From Lepidodermella squamata (Eukaryota > Gastrotricha): a stretch of 64,000 bases of DNA. A program made the position numbers and the translations under genes. This document shows, one piece after another, positions 11,901-25,013 of this stretch. The stretch lies in assembly GCA_047495785.1 (NCBI GenBank), contig JBLDXI010000042.1:2170001-2234000 (forward strand). The letters are read 5' to 3'. Each line of letters starts with the position of its first letter. The first letter of the stretch is position 1. Below the pieces are notes generated by a model, which was not told the origin of the DNA, ran no database searches, and saw only the letters and a program-made list of their open reading frames with translations.

Positions 11901-12132
11901 GGCTAATGCGAAGCTGGCAAACGGACTCGAAGCATCACGATTAGGTGGAGTTTATATGAAAAAGATCGATGGACCTTTGCTCGCCACAAGATCCTCGATG
12001 GGCTCTACGAAACAACCCGTTGATACAGACAATCCATCGCATCAAGCCAATCACGGCACGAAATTTCACAATTTGAATAGAATCCTACTTTTGATTTCAT
12101 TTTCGACTATTCCTTTTGTATTCACTGATTAA
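8997..12132 (+). CDS. Gene A1: secreted CCP/LamG-like/mucin/SEA surface protein, probably GPI-anchored
   Basis: Six exons (8997-9270, 9320-10088, 10327-10424, 10480-10572, 10628-10725, 10822-12132) join in phase to an open frame of 880 codons. The protein has a signal peptide (residues 1-~19), a CCP/sushi-like module (~22-91), a second CCP-like module (~95-170), a LamG/jelly-roll-like module (~175-345), a further Cys-containing beta-rich region, a Ser/Thr-rich mucin-like stretch (~604-692) and a SEA-type domain (~693-806). The SEA domain contains GFRKGSIISDY, which resembles its G-S self-cleavage site. The C terminus is hydrophobic (ILLLISFSTIPFVF) with no cytoplasmic tail, suggesting a GPI signal. 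Many NxS/T sites fit a glycosylated cell-surface or extracellular protein. The function is not known; adhesion or recognition is my inference. Confidence 0.85.
10108..10284. mobile_element. 177-bp MITE in intron 2 of gene A1
   Basis: The element begins CGTTAGCGGCGCG and ends with the reverse complement, with terminal inverted repeats of about 29 nt. It is flanked by ATAT on both sides (10104-10107 and 10285-10288). The paralogous intron of gene A2 has a single ATAT and no insert, so the empty site is present in the same window and the 4-bp target duplication can be read directly. Confidence 0.9.
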
Positions 12133-12694
12133 TGGCGAATAAAAACCTTTCTATCAATATCTTTGGACTGGAAAAAAAGGTTTAGGAAACTAATACCTGA
12201 TCAAAATCGAATACAACATACTCGATGAAGTTCATTCAAGTTCCGTCACACCAGGTGTGAAAATCACCATGTCCCGGTCTTCCTCCAGTTCTATCTTTAG
12301 GCGATAATGGTCCCGCGAAAATATCAGCTGTTCAGTGTACGAAGTAGAATCTCCGAACCAACGATGTTGATTGTACGCAATTATTAATTCAAGAGCTTAA
12401 AGCTTTACAAACAAGCACCATTTTTTGTTAACCATCAACCCGACCGCACGACCACACCCAGCAAATAAAATAGTTGGACTTTGACACTGCAAATCGAACT
12501 TATAATGCTGCTGATACCTAACCCAATTATATCCAGTGATATACCTCTTTACATTTCATTAAATCACGTCTGAGATTTTCAAACTGACCTGACGAGTCGA
12601 CTATACCAGAACGAAAAGTCTTTTTTTAGTAAATTAACGAGGCTTTCACTTTCGCCAATAAGTGTTCTCGGAGAAATTTTGATGAATTTTCGAA
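12133..12694. other. A-B intergenic region, duplicated
   Basis: This non-coding spacer is almost identical to 21,508-22,075 between A2 and B2. It must contain the 3' end of A (AATAAA at 12,137) and the promoter of B. No separate gene is visible. Confidence 0.6.
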
Positions 12695-15556
12695 ATGCTA
12701 GCAAAACTTGCTGCCTTTTTAGCAGGCATAACCGCTTGCACAGCCGAGGCTACAGAAACCTGCCGCTGGAACTCCACTGCCTCGGGTATTGCAGCACAAA
12801 GCATCAATACATACATGAATCGGAAGAGTTTTTCGCCGACCCTTAACACAAATTTCGACCTGGGAACAACTATTTCAGTGACCTGCAACGCCAGTGTATC
12901 TGCTTGTTCTACAAAATGCTTGGACAGTGGCTGGTGGACTAAAAGCATCAGCAGCTGCACAGACTTTAGTAAATTCGTTTGTGTTCGACATTTCGATTTA
13001 AAATTAGGACTTGATAGATTCCATCCAAGAAATGAGCAATCAAACATGCGATTGGCCAGTAGCACTGATAGCTGATCACAAGTACAAAATCAGCGTAGAC
13101 GACGAAGCAACTTGGACTGACGCTTCATCTTTAAAAGCTGTGGTACAAAATGCGATCGTCAGAGATTTCTGCGCGTGTGGAGCTTACCTTCAATCGACCT
13201 GTCTCAACGGCAAATTTCTGCCAGATCCCACTAGTTTTGATTGTGGCGAACCTGGGGATAAACCTCCCTCGAAGCTAACAGCTTTTTGGCCGTTGAATAA
13301 AGACACATTGCTAAGAGCGGTTACTGAAGGCACACCAAGTTTCTCGGCCATGGATGGAGCAGCTTTAACCACTATTACATCAGTGAGCTTTTTGGAATTT
13401 GGGTATAAGCTAGGTGGATCTAATGGCGGCTGGTTACTAAGTGAAGGGAAAGTCACACAAATCTTTGGTCCGGCTTGGTCTATTGCAGTGCTAGCTAGGG
13501 GCGACTTTCGTGGCCATCTGGTCACGATGTCATCTGGGGACCTTTCTTACGAAGTATCAGTTGTCAATGCTCTCGTAAAAGTCAACCTACCAGGCAGACT
13601 CTCTTCTATGAACAATGCAGACTTCGGGAATCACAACAGCTGGTTGCTGTTTTTGGTTGGTCATGATGCGATAACTGCCAAGGTGGTACTTTCCGCCGCC
13701 GGAGGAACAGTGAAATACAATTCCGGAATGAAACAAGGCGGAAACGGGACAACTCCTACATCTGGAGTTGAAATCAGCCTGGGCAAAGCGTTAGTAGCAA
13801 AACCATATGTATAACGAGGGATAATGACTTTATTTCAGATCCAACACCTCCGGGGCAATTTCTTGCCTCATGATGTTCAATTTTTTCTACTCCGATTTAG
13901 ATTCAGCTGACATTCTCGCTCGGCAGTGCATAGCAAGTTAGATAAATGAATCGTTCCGAATTTTCGCTTTCAACATGATCTAAAACCTAAGCCATGTTGT
14001 CCCCGGACTCGTCGAAACCTAACTCTTGCCAGGCCTGCAATTGGAATTACGACAGCAATTTGTCGATGAACATTGCAAACTTCCGTAAGTCCAGAAAGAA
14101 TCTGAGTATATTTCTTGTTTCTACCCTAATTATAGACAAATTTTCCCGCCGAGGGGCGGCGACTCTAACGAAGAACGGCATGACAATCCGATTGGCCGCA
14201 ATGGGCCAGCAGGGCGTAGTGTGGTCTCCTTTAGTGAGTTTTATCATCGATATCTGAAAAAACTTGGGCGAATAACCGACAAATTTACCCTTTATCCAGA
14301 CTTTTAGGGCTTCGATCGATTTCCGCGCTGAGTTCCAAGTATCAATTGACCCAGCCAATGTTGATTTGGAACTGTGGTTTGTAGCAAGCCCAACCTCAAT
14401 CGATTTGACAAAAGGCTCGAGTGAAAACCGGGCCTTCAACCTAAAAATGGACTCATTTGCTGGGATGTTTCTTCGCCGATCAAAAACTGGTCGTTACGAA
14501 ATTCAATACTCGGCCAAGCGTATCGCCAATATGATACTGGCAGCCAATGTGACAAAATCCTGTAATCCACAGGGGGTTATTCTAGAAAAAGTTGGGACGA
14601 ATCTAACCGTGTTCTGTCAGGACGCCAGCTCCATAGCATTTGTAGTTACAGCAGATATCAGCCCATTCAATTCGATAGCGGACGATATAGTCATGGGCAT
14701 TTACGCCCAGTATCAGATACATGCACTTCCTATCACGACACAGGTCTATTTGCATCAGATCAAGTTTCATACCAACAGCCTTGTTACTACCACTTCAACG
14801 AGTACAGCAACTACCACTACTCGCTCTGACAGTATTTTTGTTGCTTCTAGCACCACTCAATCATCCACATCCACATCTTCTGCTGCTTCACCCACTACAA
14901 CTACTGCATCGACTTCAACGGCGTCTTTTACGCGAGATATCTCTTCGACCACAACCGCTGATGTGAAGGCCTCTGAGACGTTTTACACATAGAAGCCAGC
15001 GATGAATATGAGTATTATTGGCGATTTAATCGAAATTCCGAATGCTAACCTCACAATTTCATCCCAGCCTTGGGATACGAGCTTAGATCAACCTGGCTCT
15101 CCCAATTTCACCGCTTTAGCCGACTTCATGCTGCCAGCCATTCGACAGCAGGCTGATAAGACCTGTGAACTGTTGAATTGCGAGGTTCTTTCAGTGAATA
15201 TCACTGGTTTCCGCAAGGGCAGCATCATTTCGGATTACATTGTAGCCTTGAGGAGCTTGACGCAGCTTACCGAGAGCGAGATCGCGTTCAAAGTCGCCGT
15301 AGCAACTGAGAAGCTGAAAGAAGTAGTCACCGCGAAGCTCGCCAATGGGCTAGATTCCTCGCGATTGGGTGGGGTAGTCATTCGACAGATCGATGGGCCA
15401 TTACTTGTTACAGGCTCGGGCTTTACAAAACAACCCGTTGGTGGCGTTGTTGGATATGAACCGAAAAATCATGCGAATCCTGTCACGAAATCGCAGGCAT
15501 CGACAGGCATTCTCATTCTCTTCTCAACTATGGTCATTTCCATACGGACATTATAA
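12695..15556 (+). pseudogene. Gene B1: paralogue of gene A with an in-frame TAG before the SEA domain
   Basis: The exons (12695-12968, 13018-13789, 13839-13936, 13992-14084, 14136-14233, 14300-15556) have the same number and phases as in gene A. The frame runs through the signal peptide, CCP-like modules, LamG-like module and Ser/Thr-rich stretch, then meets TAG at 14990-14992, where the paralogues have a Tyr codon (TAC). The same frame continues through an intact SEA region and a hydrophobic tail to 15556. Either the gene is newly broken, or it makes a ~675-residue secreted form without SEA domain and anchor. The rest of the frame shows no decay, so the nonsense change is recent, polymorphic, read through, or an assembly error. 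Confidence 0.75.
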
Positions 15557-15573
15557 AAACTCTAAACACTTTT

Positions 15574-17697
15574 CACTGTTAATATAGTAACGCCTTGAAA
15601 AAGCCCTGGCGTTACTATTTTGTGTTTCACTGACAATATACACAAAATAGTAACGCCTGGCGTTCCTAAATATTTCTGTAACGCCTTGAGCAAATTTTCT
15701 GTAAAATGAGTAACGCTTTCGTTTTGCGAAATAATTCGTAACGCGTTATTCTTTTTGAAATGGGACGAATTTTTAATCTTTGAATTTAGTAACGCCTGTG
15801 AGAAAATTAGCAACGCGTTACGCATTTCCTCTACGCTTCGAGCGATGCTATTTAAATTAGCTACGCGTTACCCATTTCATGCGAAAATCCATTAAATTGT
15901 CTACGCGTTATTCAATATTCATTCAAATCAAAAAAAATTTCAACAACGTCTTTTTATTTTGAAACACCAGTCTTAAAACATCGTATAAAGCGAAAATTAC
16001 AAAAAAAACCAAGAAGTCACCAGCTGTCAAAGTGCAGCGTTACCCAGGTATCTAGGCTCTCTGGCTCGGGCTGTACAGTGAAAACTTGAAAACTTCGTTA
16101 ATAAATACAATTTCAAGAAATATTATAAATTTTGAATAACTTTAAGTATACATTTTATGGGGGAAAATTTTTCGTAACGCCAGGTTTCGTAAACGAGTAA
16201 CTCCTGGATGTGAAAATAAGTAACGCCAGCCTGTAAAAACACGTAACGCCTGGTTCGAGAAAACCGCCCTCATTATTTTCAAAATAATAACGCCAGCTTG
16301 TAAAAACACGTAACGCCACAGGCTTTTAATAACGCCCTCATTTCTTTCAAAAACTAGTAACGCCAGGTGCAGGAAATAAAATAACACTGCTTGCCTTTAA
16401 TAAAAATAACGCCTAGACAGCATCATGTTTGTTCAAAAACAAAGAAATTTTAAAAAGTAACGCTTGTTGCGAAAATTAGTAACGCTTGCGGCGTTCTCTC
16501 TGACATCGATGCAGTTATTAGCGGTTAGGTTTTCAAATTTATTAGTAACGCTTCGGCTTGTGTGCCGGCATAAAGCCTGCAATTATAGTCAAAAAGGAGC
16601 CGCTAGTTGCAAGTCGCTCAACCGCCAACGCCAGTTATGGCCGCGCTGACTTCATTCAATTCAAATTTAATTCGAATAAAAGTCGCTGTAAATACATTCG
16701 CGAGGTTTGTTCAAGTAAATTTTTCACTATTTGACATATATATTAAATGAATTCTATTTCAATGCAGGGTCATAATTAATCAAACAAGGTATGAGTATTT
16801 TTATATGTTCATTCCGCGATATTATAACGCAGATGTCTTTGTTGTTTTTGTTGATTCTAGGCATTGGAGGTAAGAACTAATGTTAAAATTACTGCATTTA
16901 TTAAAACAGCGCTTCTAAGGTGAGTTAACACTGTAATAAAGCTATTCTGCATTTCTTCCTTCATATTTCCCTGTTGCACGTTTCTCTATCACAAATCACA
17001 ATGCACAAACTACGACTTTCTTGCGCTATCTTTTCGGTCCTCATAGCATGTTAGCGGCGTGAAATAACAGACAGCGGTAACATCGCGTCAAAAAGTTACC
17101 GCCGGATGTATTATGCGTCGCTGAGATCAACACAGAATAATAACACTGCAGTGGTGTTGTGCTTGATTCTTCTATGACACCGGGCAACGTAAAGGGTGCC
17201 ACGTCAATCTTCACATTGATTGACAATGTAAAGTTAAGTGTCTCGATTTAAACTTTAAACCGTAACGCCTTCATTGGAAATGAAGTAACGCCATGAGGAG
17301 AAAATAAGTAACGCTATGAAACGAAAAGAAGTAACGCCCTGAGGAGAAAATAAGTAACGCTATGGAACGAAAAGAAGTAACGCCCTGAGGAGAAAATAAG
17401 TAACGCTATGAAACGAAAAGAAGTAACGCCTGGAAAATAAAAAGTAACGCTATGAAACGAAAAGAGGTAACGCCTGGAAAATAAAAAGTAACGCTTTAGA
17501 GTGAAAATTCGTAGCGCCTTGAGTTAAATGAGTAACGCCATGGATTAGAGAAAAGTAACGCCTGGATGCTTAAATGAACAACGCGTAGCTATTTTTCATG
17601 TCTAAGCGTTACTTAATTTTAAATAGGCTACGCGTTACCGTAACAAAGAAATAACGCGTTACGCATTTATTTTTCAGGCGTTATTTTATTAACAGTG
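15574..17697. mobile_element. non-autonomous element built of iterated GTAACGC motifs
   Basis: The ends are matching inverted repeats (CACTGTTAATA at 15574 and its complement ending at 17697). Both flanking thirds (about 15,590-16,570 and 17,260-17,690) are packed with dozens of copies of AGTAACGCC or its complement, spaced roughly 15-35 nt with different filler. The core (~16,600-17,240) lacks the motif. No protein is encoded. The spacing is too irregular for a satellite or CRISPR array; it looks like a transposon with subterminal binding-site arrays. Confidence 0.75.
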
Positions 17698-17835
17698 TTC
17701 CCCTATATAGTTGTTTTTTGATTGAATTAGCGCAATAATTAATAAGAATCAATAAAAGACTTTATCACCATTCAAAGAGGGGATGATCAACTCAAAAATC
17801 CGACTGCCTGGCTTAATTATTCATTCTTTCCGAAT

Positions 17836-18243
17836 TTGGCGAGGAGAATTAAGGCGATTTTCGATCTGAGAGCTCAAGATGAAGATTCAAGTGAGCCGTT
17901 TCAAGTAAGCAAGTACGGAATTGGAGGTCACTACAATCCTCATTATGACTTCATCCATCCTCACCCGACTGGGAAATTCGGTGACAGATTTGCTACCTCG
18001 CTGATCTACCTCAATGAAGTTGAGCAAGGCGGAGCGACGATTGTCAGTCAGCTGAATCTACGAGTTGAGCCCGAGATGGGTGCTAGGCTGTTTTTGTAAA
18101 ACGTCCTGCCTGATGAAACGGTTGATCGTCGAACGTTGCATGGCGCGTGCCCTGTCATTCGAGGCGAGAAATGGGTCGTTCATAAATGGTTTCGATTCCG
18201 TCGCCAATGGCGCCACGAAATGTGTTCGAAGATTGCAGATAAT
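17836..18243 (+). pseudogene. prolyl 4-hydroxylase fragment (copy 2)
   Basis: This is the paralogue of the 6.7-kb fragment. It keeps PHYDF with H-x-D, GDRFATSLIYLNEVEQGGATI and LHGACPVIRGEKWV including the 2-oxoglutarate-binding Lys, but a TAA replaces the usual FWYN tryptophan near 18,097. Copy 1 has the Trp but a frameshift elsewhere, so the two copies were inactivated independently after duplication, or both descend from an already orphaned exon. Confidence 0.8.
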
Positions 18244-18555
18244 TGACTATCATGCTGAGGTAACAAAGAGAGAAATCTTGAAATATTTCCAAGACGTGAT
18301 ACAGTTATCTCGTTTTTGTATCATCACTCGATAAATCGATAAATTACCTAATTCAGCTGCGGAAAACCGTGAAGGTAACGAATCAATTTGCACGATTTCT
18401 AGACTTCCCAGCGCTCAAATTCTCATCATCAAAGATTCCAAACGAAAGTCGCAAATAAAACCAGGAGCGTCTTAATTGGAAAAATAACGAGTTGTTTGCT
18501 GTCACGAACTGAGAATATCTTGTAGAAAATTGCATGTTTTTTTTGAAATTTCGAA

Positions 18556-21507
18556 ATGATAGCAAGACTTATTGTACTTTTAGCGGGGGTAGCCGCTTGC
18601 ACGGCCCAGGCTACAGAAACTTGCATGTGGAACTTGACCAACTCGAAAATAACCACATACAGCTTCAATACGTACATGAATCGGAAGAATTTCACGCCGA
18701 CCGCCTTCATTCCCTTCGACCTGGGAACAACTATTTCAGTGAGTTGCGACGCTGATTTGACTACTAGCTCGACAAAATGCTTGAACGGTGGGTGGTGGAC
18801 AAAAAGCATTAACAAGTGCTCAGATTTTAGTATGTAAATTCATTGAAGGTTTCGAAATTTTTCATTTAACATTATGAGCCTATAGATTCCGTCAACCAAA
18901 TGAGCAATCAAACGTGTGACTGGTCGGTTGCGCTGAAAGCCGATCACAAATACAAAATCAGCGTTGATAACGAAGCGACTTGGACTGACGCTTCATCCTT
19001 GAAAGCTATACGTGGAGATGCCATCGTTAGAGATTTTTGCCCGTCTGGAGCTTACATGCATTCCTCCTGTATCAATGGCAAATTTCTGCCAGATCCTACT
19101 AGTTTTGATTGCGGCGAACCTGGTGATAAACCTCCCTCGAAGCTAACAGCTTATTGGCCGCTGGCTAACGACACAATGCTAAGAGCAGTTACTCAAGGCA
19201 CACCTGGTTTCTCCGCCATGGATGGAGCAGCTTTAACAACTATAACATCAGGGAAATTATTGGAAACAGGGTATAAGTTGGGTGGATCGAATGGCGGATG
19301 GTTAAAAAATATAGAAAGCTTCACACAAATATCCGGACAGATCTGGTCGATTGCAGTGCTAGCGAGAGGCGTCTTCCGCGGCGATCTGGTGACGATCTCA
19401 TCTGGGAACGTTGTTAACAAAGTATCAGTTATCGATGGCACCGTGAACATCAACCTTCCAGGCAGAATCACTCCTGTCCAAGATAACAACTTCGGTAATT
19501 TGAACGGCTGGTTACTGTATTTGGTTGGCCATGATGCGAAACTAGCTAAGGTAGTACTCGCCGTTGGCGGGAGTGTGAAATTAAACTCTGGAATCATAAC
19601 TGCCGGAAATGGGACCGTTCCTAACACCGGGGCTGATATCACTCTAGGCGAAGCGTGAGTGGCAAATGCATATGTTCTTGCTAAAGTACTCAAAGTAATT
19701 ACGCCTTTTTAGATCCAATTCCTCTGGGGCAATTTCTTGCCTCATGATGTTCAATTTTTTCTATTCCGATTCGAATTCAGCTGACATACTCTTGAGGCAA
19801 TGTAAATCAGGTTACACCGAGATTTTTCGAAAGGTTCCGCTTTTCATTGCCTTTCTAACAGCCGTTTTGTCTCCTGATACATCGACACCTAACTCTTGCC
19901 AAACCTGCGCTTGGAATTACGACGAAAATATGTCAATGAACATTGCAAACTTCCGTAAGTTGAGGAAAGTTTGCTTTCTCCGATAAAAAGCTTCTGCTTT
20001 TAATGATAGACAAATTCTACCGCCGAGGGGCGGCGACGATAACGAGAAACGGCATGACGATTCGACTGGCTGCAATGGGCCAGCAAGGCGTAGTGTGGTC
20101 TCCTTTAGTAAGTATTGAAATCAAAGCTTTGAAATATCAATTTTCGGTCGTTAAACATTCAACAAATGTATTATCCAACCTAAACAAAATTTTATTCAGA
20201 CTTTTAAAGCATCGATTGATTTCCGCGCCGAATTCCATATTTCAATTGACATCGCCAATGTTGATTTCGAAATTTGGTTTGTCGCAGCTCCAACGTCAAT
20301 CGACCTTGCAATAGGGTCAAGTGAAAACCGGGCCTTCAACGTGAAGATGGACTCATTTGCCGGAATGTTCATCCGCCGATCAAAAACCGGTTATTACGAA
20401 ATTCAATACTCTGGCAAGCCTGCGCCTCTTGCTAACTTGGTACTGGCAACCAATGTGAGCAAATCCTGCTCGCTCCAGATGCTTATTCTGGAAAAAGTCG
20501 GGAATAATCTAACCGTGTTCTGTCAGGACTCCAGCTACGCCACATTTGTAGTTTCTGTAGATATAAGTACATTCAACTCGATATCTGACGATATAGTTAT
20601 GGGGGTTTACGCCCAGTATCAGATACATCAACTGGCTATCAAAACACAGGCCTATTTGCACCAAATCAAGTTCTACACCAACGGCCCTGTTAGCACTACT
20701 TCAACGAGTACCACTAGTACCACTAGTATGACTAATGCCACTACCTCTGATACTAGTACCGCTGCTACCACTGAATCTTCACCTTCCAGTACTACTTCGC
20801 CGATAATATCTGCATCTCCACCGATAACTTCATCACCTGACACTAATTCTGCAATGACAGCTACCACAACGATGCCCTTAACTCGAGATATCCCTATGAC
20901 AACTACCGCAACGATGATGACCTCTAAGACGCTCTACACATACAAGGCAGCGATGAATATGATTATTATCGGCGATGTGTTTAATATTCCGAATTTTAAC
21001 CTAACGATTTCCTCCCAGCCTTGGGATTCGAGCTTAGACAGACCTAGCTCCCCAAACTTCACCGCTCTAGCTGACTTCATGATGCCACTTCTTCGAAAGC
21101 AAGCTGATATTACCGGCGAACTATTGAGTTGTGAGGTACTTTGGGTGAATATCACCGGTTTCCGCAAGGGCAGCATCATTTCGGATTACATTGTGGCTTT
21201 GAGGAGTTTGACACAGCTAACTGAAAGCGAAATTGCCGCGAAAGTCGAAATGGCTACGGAGAAATTGAGGGAAACGGCTAATGCGAAGCTGGCAAACGGA
21301 CTCGAAGCATCACGATTAGGTGGAGTTTATATGAAAAAGATCGATGGACCTTTGCTCGCCACAAGATCCTCGATGGGCTCTACGAAACAACCCGTTGATA
21401 CAGACAATCCATCGCATCAAGCCAATCACGGCACGAAATTTCACAATTTGAATAGAATTCTACTTTTGATTTCATTTTCGACTATGCCTTTTGTGTTCAC
21501 TGATTAA
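18556..21507 (+). CDS. Gene A2: secreted CCP/LamG-like/mucin/SEA surface protein
   Basis: The exons are 18556-18829, 18886-19654, 19713-19810, 19862-19954, 20010-20107 and 20200-21507. They give an open frame of 879 residues with the same architecture as A1: signal peptide, two CCP-like modules, LamG-like module, Ser/Thr-rich linker, SEA domain with the GFRKGSIISDY motif and a hydrophobic C terminus. It differs from A1 by scattered substitutions and a rearranged Thr-rich linker, and its second intron lacks the A1 MITE. It is intact and probably expressed with B2 as a neighbouring pair in the same orientation. Confidence 0.85.
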
Positions 21508-22075
21508 TGGCGAATAAAAACTTTTCTATCAATATCTTTGGACTGGAAAAAAGGTTTAGGAAACTAATACCTGATCAAAATCGAATACAACAATATTACT
21601 CGATGAAGTTCATTCAAGTTCCGTCACACCAGGTGTGAAAATCACCATGTCCCGGTCTTCCTCCAGTTCTATCTTTAGGCGATAATGGTCCCGCGAAAAT
21701 ATCAGCTGTTCAGTGTACGAAGTAGAATCTCCGAACCAACGATGTTGATTGTACGCAATTATTAATTCAAGAGGAGCTTAAAGCTTTACAAACAAGCACC
21801 ATTTTTTGTTAACCACCAACCCGTCCGCACGACCACACCCAGCAAATAAAATAGTTGGACTTTGACACTGCAAATCGAACTTATAATGCTGCTGATACCT
21901 AACCCAATTATATCCAGTGATATACCTCTTTACATTTCATTAAATCACGTCTGAGATTTTCAAACTGACCTAACGAGTCGACTATACCAGAACGAAAAGT
22001 CTTTTTTTAGTAAATTAACGAGGCTTTCACTTTCGCCAATAAGTGTTCTCGGAGAAATTTTGATGAATTTTCGAA

Positions 22076-24893
22076 ATGCTAGCAAAACTTGCTGCCTTTT
22101 TAGCAGGCATAACCGCTTGCACAGCCGAGGCTACAGAAACCTGCCGCTGGAACTCCACAGCCTCGAGTATTGCAACTTCACGCATCAATACATTTATGAA
22201 TCGGAAGAGTTTTTCGCCGACCCTTACCACAAATTTCGACCTGGGAACAACTATTTCAGTGACCTGCAACGCCACTTTATCTGCTAGTTCGACAAAATGC
22301 TTGGACAGTGGCTGGTGGACTAAAAGCATCAGTAGCTGCTCAGACTTCAGTAAAATTCGTTTGTGTTGATCATTTTGGTATCAAATTAGGACTTGATAGA
22401 TTCCATCCAAGAAATGAGCAATCAAACATGCGATTGGCCAGTAGCACTGATAGCTGATCACAAGTACAAAATCAGCGTAGACGACGAAGCAACTTGGACT
22501 GACGCTTCATCTTTAAAAGCTGTGGTACAAAATGCGATCGTCAGAGATTTCTGCGCGTGTGGAGCTTACCTTCAATCGACCTGTCTCAACGGCAAATTTC
22601 TGCCAGATCCCACTAGTTTTGATTGTGGCGAACCTGGGGATAAACCTCCCTCGAAGCTAACAGCTTTTTGGCCGTTGAATAAAGACACATTGCTAAGAGC
22701 GGTTACTGAAGGCACACCAAGTTTCTCGGCCATGGATGGAGCAGCTTTAACCACTATTACATCAGTGAGCTTTTTGGAATTTGGGTATAAGCTAGGTGGA
22801 TCTAATGGCGGCTGGTTACTAAGTGAAGGGAAAGTCACACAAATCTTCGGTCCGGCTTGGTCTATTGCAGTGCTAGCTAGGGGCGACTTTCGTGGCCATC
22901 TGGTCACGATGTCATCTGGGGACCTTTCTTACGAAGTATCAGTTGTCAATGCTCTCGTAAAAGTCAACCTACCAGGCAGACTCTCTTCTATGAACAATGC
23001 AGACTTCGGGAATCACAACAGCTGGTTGCTGTTTTTGGTTGGTCATGATGCGATAACTGCCAAGGTGGTACTTTCCGCCGCCGGAGGAACAGTGAAATAC
23101 AATTCCGGAATGAAACAAGGCGGAAACGGGACAACTCCTACATCTGGAGTTGAAATCAGCCTGGGCAAAGCGTTAGTAGCAAAACCATATGTATAACGAG
23201 GGATAATGACTTTATTTCAGATCCAACACCTCCGGGGCAATTTCTTGCCTCATGATGTTCAATTTTTTCTACTCCGATTTAGATTCAGCTGACATTCTCG
23301 CTCGGCAGTGCATAGCAAGTTAGATAAATGAATCGTTCCGAATTTTCGCTTTCAAAATGATCTAAAACCTAAGCCATGTTGTCCCCTGACTCGTCAAAAC
23401 CTAACTCTTGCCAGGCCTGCAATTGGAATTACGACAACAATTTGTCGATGAACATTGCAAACTTCCGTAAGTCCAGAAAGAATCTGAGTATATTTCTTGT
23501 TTCTACCCTAATTATAGAGAAGTTTTACCGCCGAGGGGCGGCGACTCTAACGAAGAACGGCATGACAATCCGATTGGCTGCAACGGGCCAGCAGGGCGTA
23601 GTGTGGTCTCCTTTAGTGAGTTTTATCATCGATATCTGAAAAAACTTGGGCGAATAACCGACAAATTTACCCTTTATTCAGACTTTTAGGGCATCGATCG
23701 ATTTCCGCGCTGAGTTCCAAGTATCAATCGACCCCGCCAATGTTGATTTGGAATTGTGGTTTGTAGCAAGCCCAATCTCAATCGACTTGACTAAAGGCTC
23801 AAGTGAAAACCGGGCCTTCAGCCTAAAAATGGACTCGTTAGCTGGAATGTTAGTTCGCCGAACAAAATCTGGTCGTTACGAAATTCAATACTCGGCCGAG
23901 CCTTTGCCTCTTGCCAATATGATACTGGCAGCCAACGTGACAAAATCCTGTAACCCGCAGGGGGTTATTCTAGAAAAAGTTGGGACGAATCTAACCGTGT
24001 TCTGTCAGGACGCCAGCTCCATCGTATTTGTAGTTACAGCAGATATCAGCCCATTCAATTCGATAGCTGACGATATAGTCATGGGCATTTACGCCCAGTA
24101 TCAGATACATGCACTTCCTATCACGACACAGGTCTATTTACATCAGATCAAGTTTCATACCAACGGCCTTGTTACTACCACTACTACTACGAGTAACAAT
24201 GGTACCACTAGTAGCCCTAACAGTACTCTCGCTGCTTCTAGCACCGCTGCTAACGCTGAATCATCCACCTCTACTACAACGGCGTCCTTCACCCGAGATA
24301 TCTCTTCGACCAATACCGCTGCTATTAGGATTTACACCTACAACCTAGACATGAATATGACAATAACTGACGATTTCATCGAAATTCCGACTGCTAACCT
24401 CACGATTTCATCCCAGCCCTGGGATACGAGCTTGGACAGACCTGGTTCGCCTAATTTCACCATTTTAGCCGAATTCATGATGCCAGTCATTCGGCAGCAC
24501 GCTGACGAGTCTTGTGCACTGTTGAATTGCGAGGTTCTATGGGTGAAGATCACAGGTTTCCGCAAGGGTAGCATAATTGCTGACTACATTGTAGCCTTGA
24601 GGAGTTTGACGCAGCTGACCGAGAGCGAGATCGCAGCCAAAGTTGCGACGGCTATACGTAAACTAAAAGAAATAGTCAACGCGAAGCTGGCAATCGGACT
24701 GCAAGCATCGCGCTTGGGTGGTGTTGTGATTCGAGGGATTGATGGGCCATTACTTGTTACAGGATCGGATTCTACAAAACAACCCGATGATGGCGGTGTT
24801 AGAGCTGTACCTAAAAATCATGTGATTGCTGTCACGAAATCGCAAGACTTGAATGGCGTTCTTGTTCTGATCTCTTTGGTCATTTTCATGTAA
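22076..24893 (+). CDS. Gene B2: secreted CCP/LamG-like/mucin/SEA surface protein
   Basis: The exons are 22076-22349, 22400-23171, 23221-23318, 23374-23466, 23518-23615 and 23682-24893. They join in phase to 848 codons. The domain order is that of gene A, with a shorter mucin-like stretch, and the frame runs through the SEA domain to a hydrophobic GPI-type tail (VLVLISLVIFM). Exon 2 encodes the same protein sequence as exon 2 of B1, whereas exon 1 and the mucin/SEA exon differ clearly, so divergence is uneven along the gene. Confidence 0.85.
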
Positions 24894-25013
24894 TCATATT
24901 ATAAACACCCAGTGAAAGTCCTTTCCCTCTATATTTCTTCTTTCGCTCGTATGTTAGCATTAGTTGTTCCAGAATAACTAATAAAAATCCGAATCTAAGA
25001 TTTGCTGTATGTT

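Noticed and set aside
15590-17690. CRISPR array or satellite from the repeated GTAACGC motif
   Set aside because: The repeat is only 7-9 nt, spacing is irregular, both orientations occur, and the host is an animal genome. Terminal inverted repeats point to a transposon.
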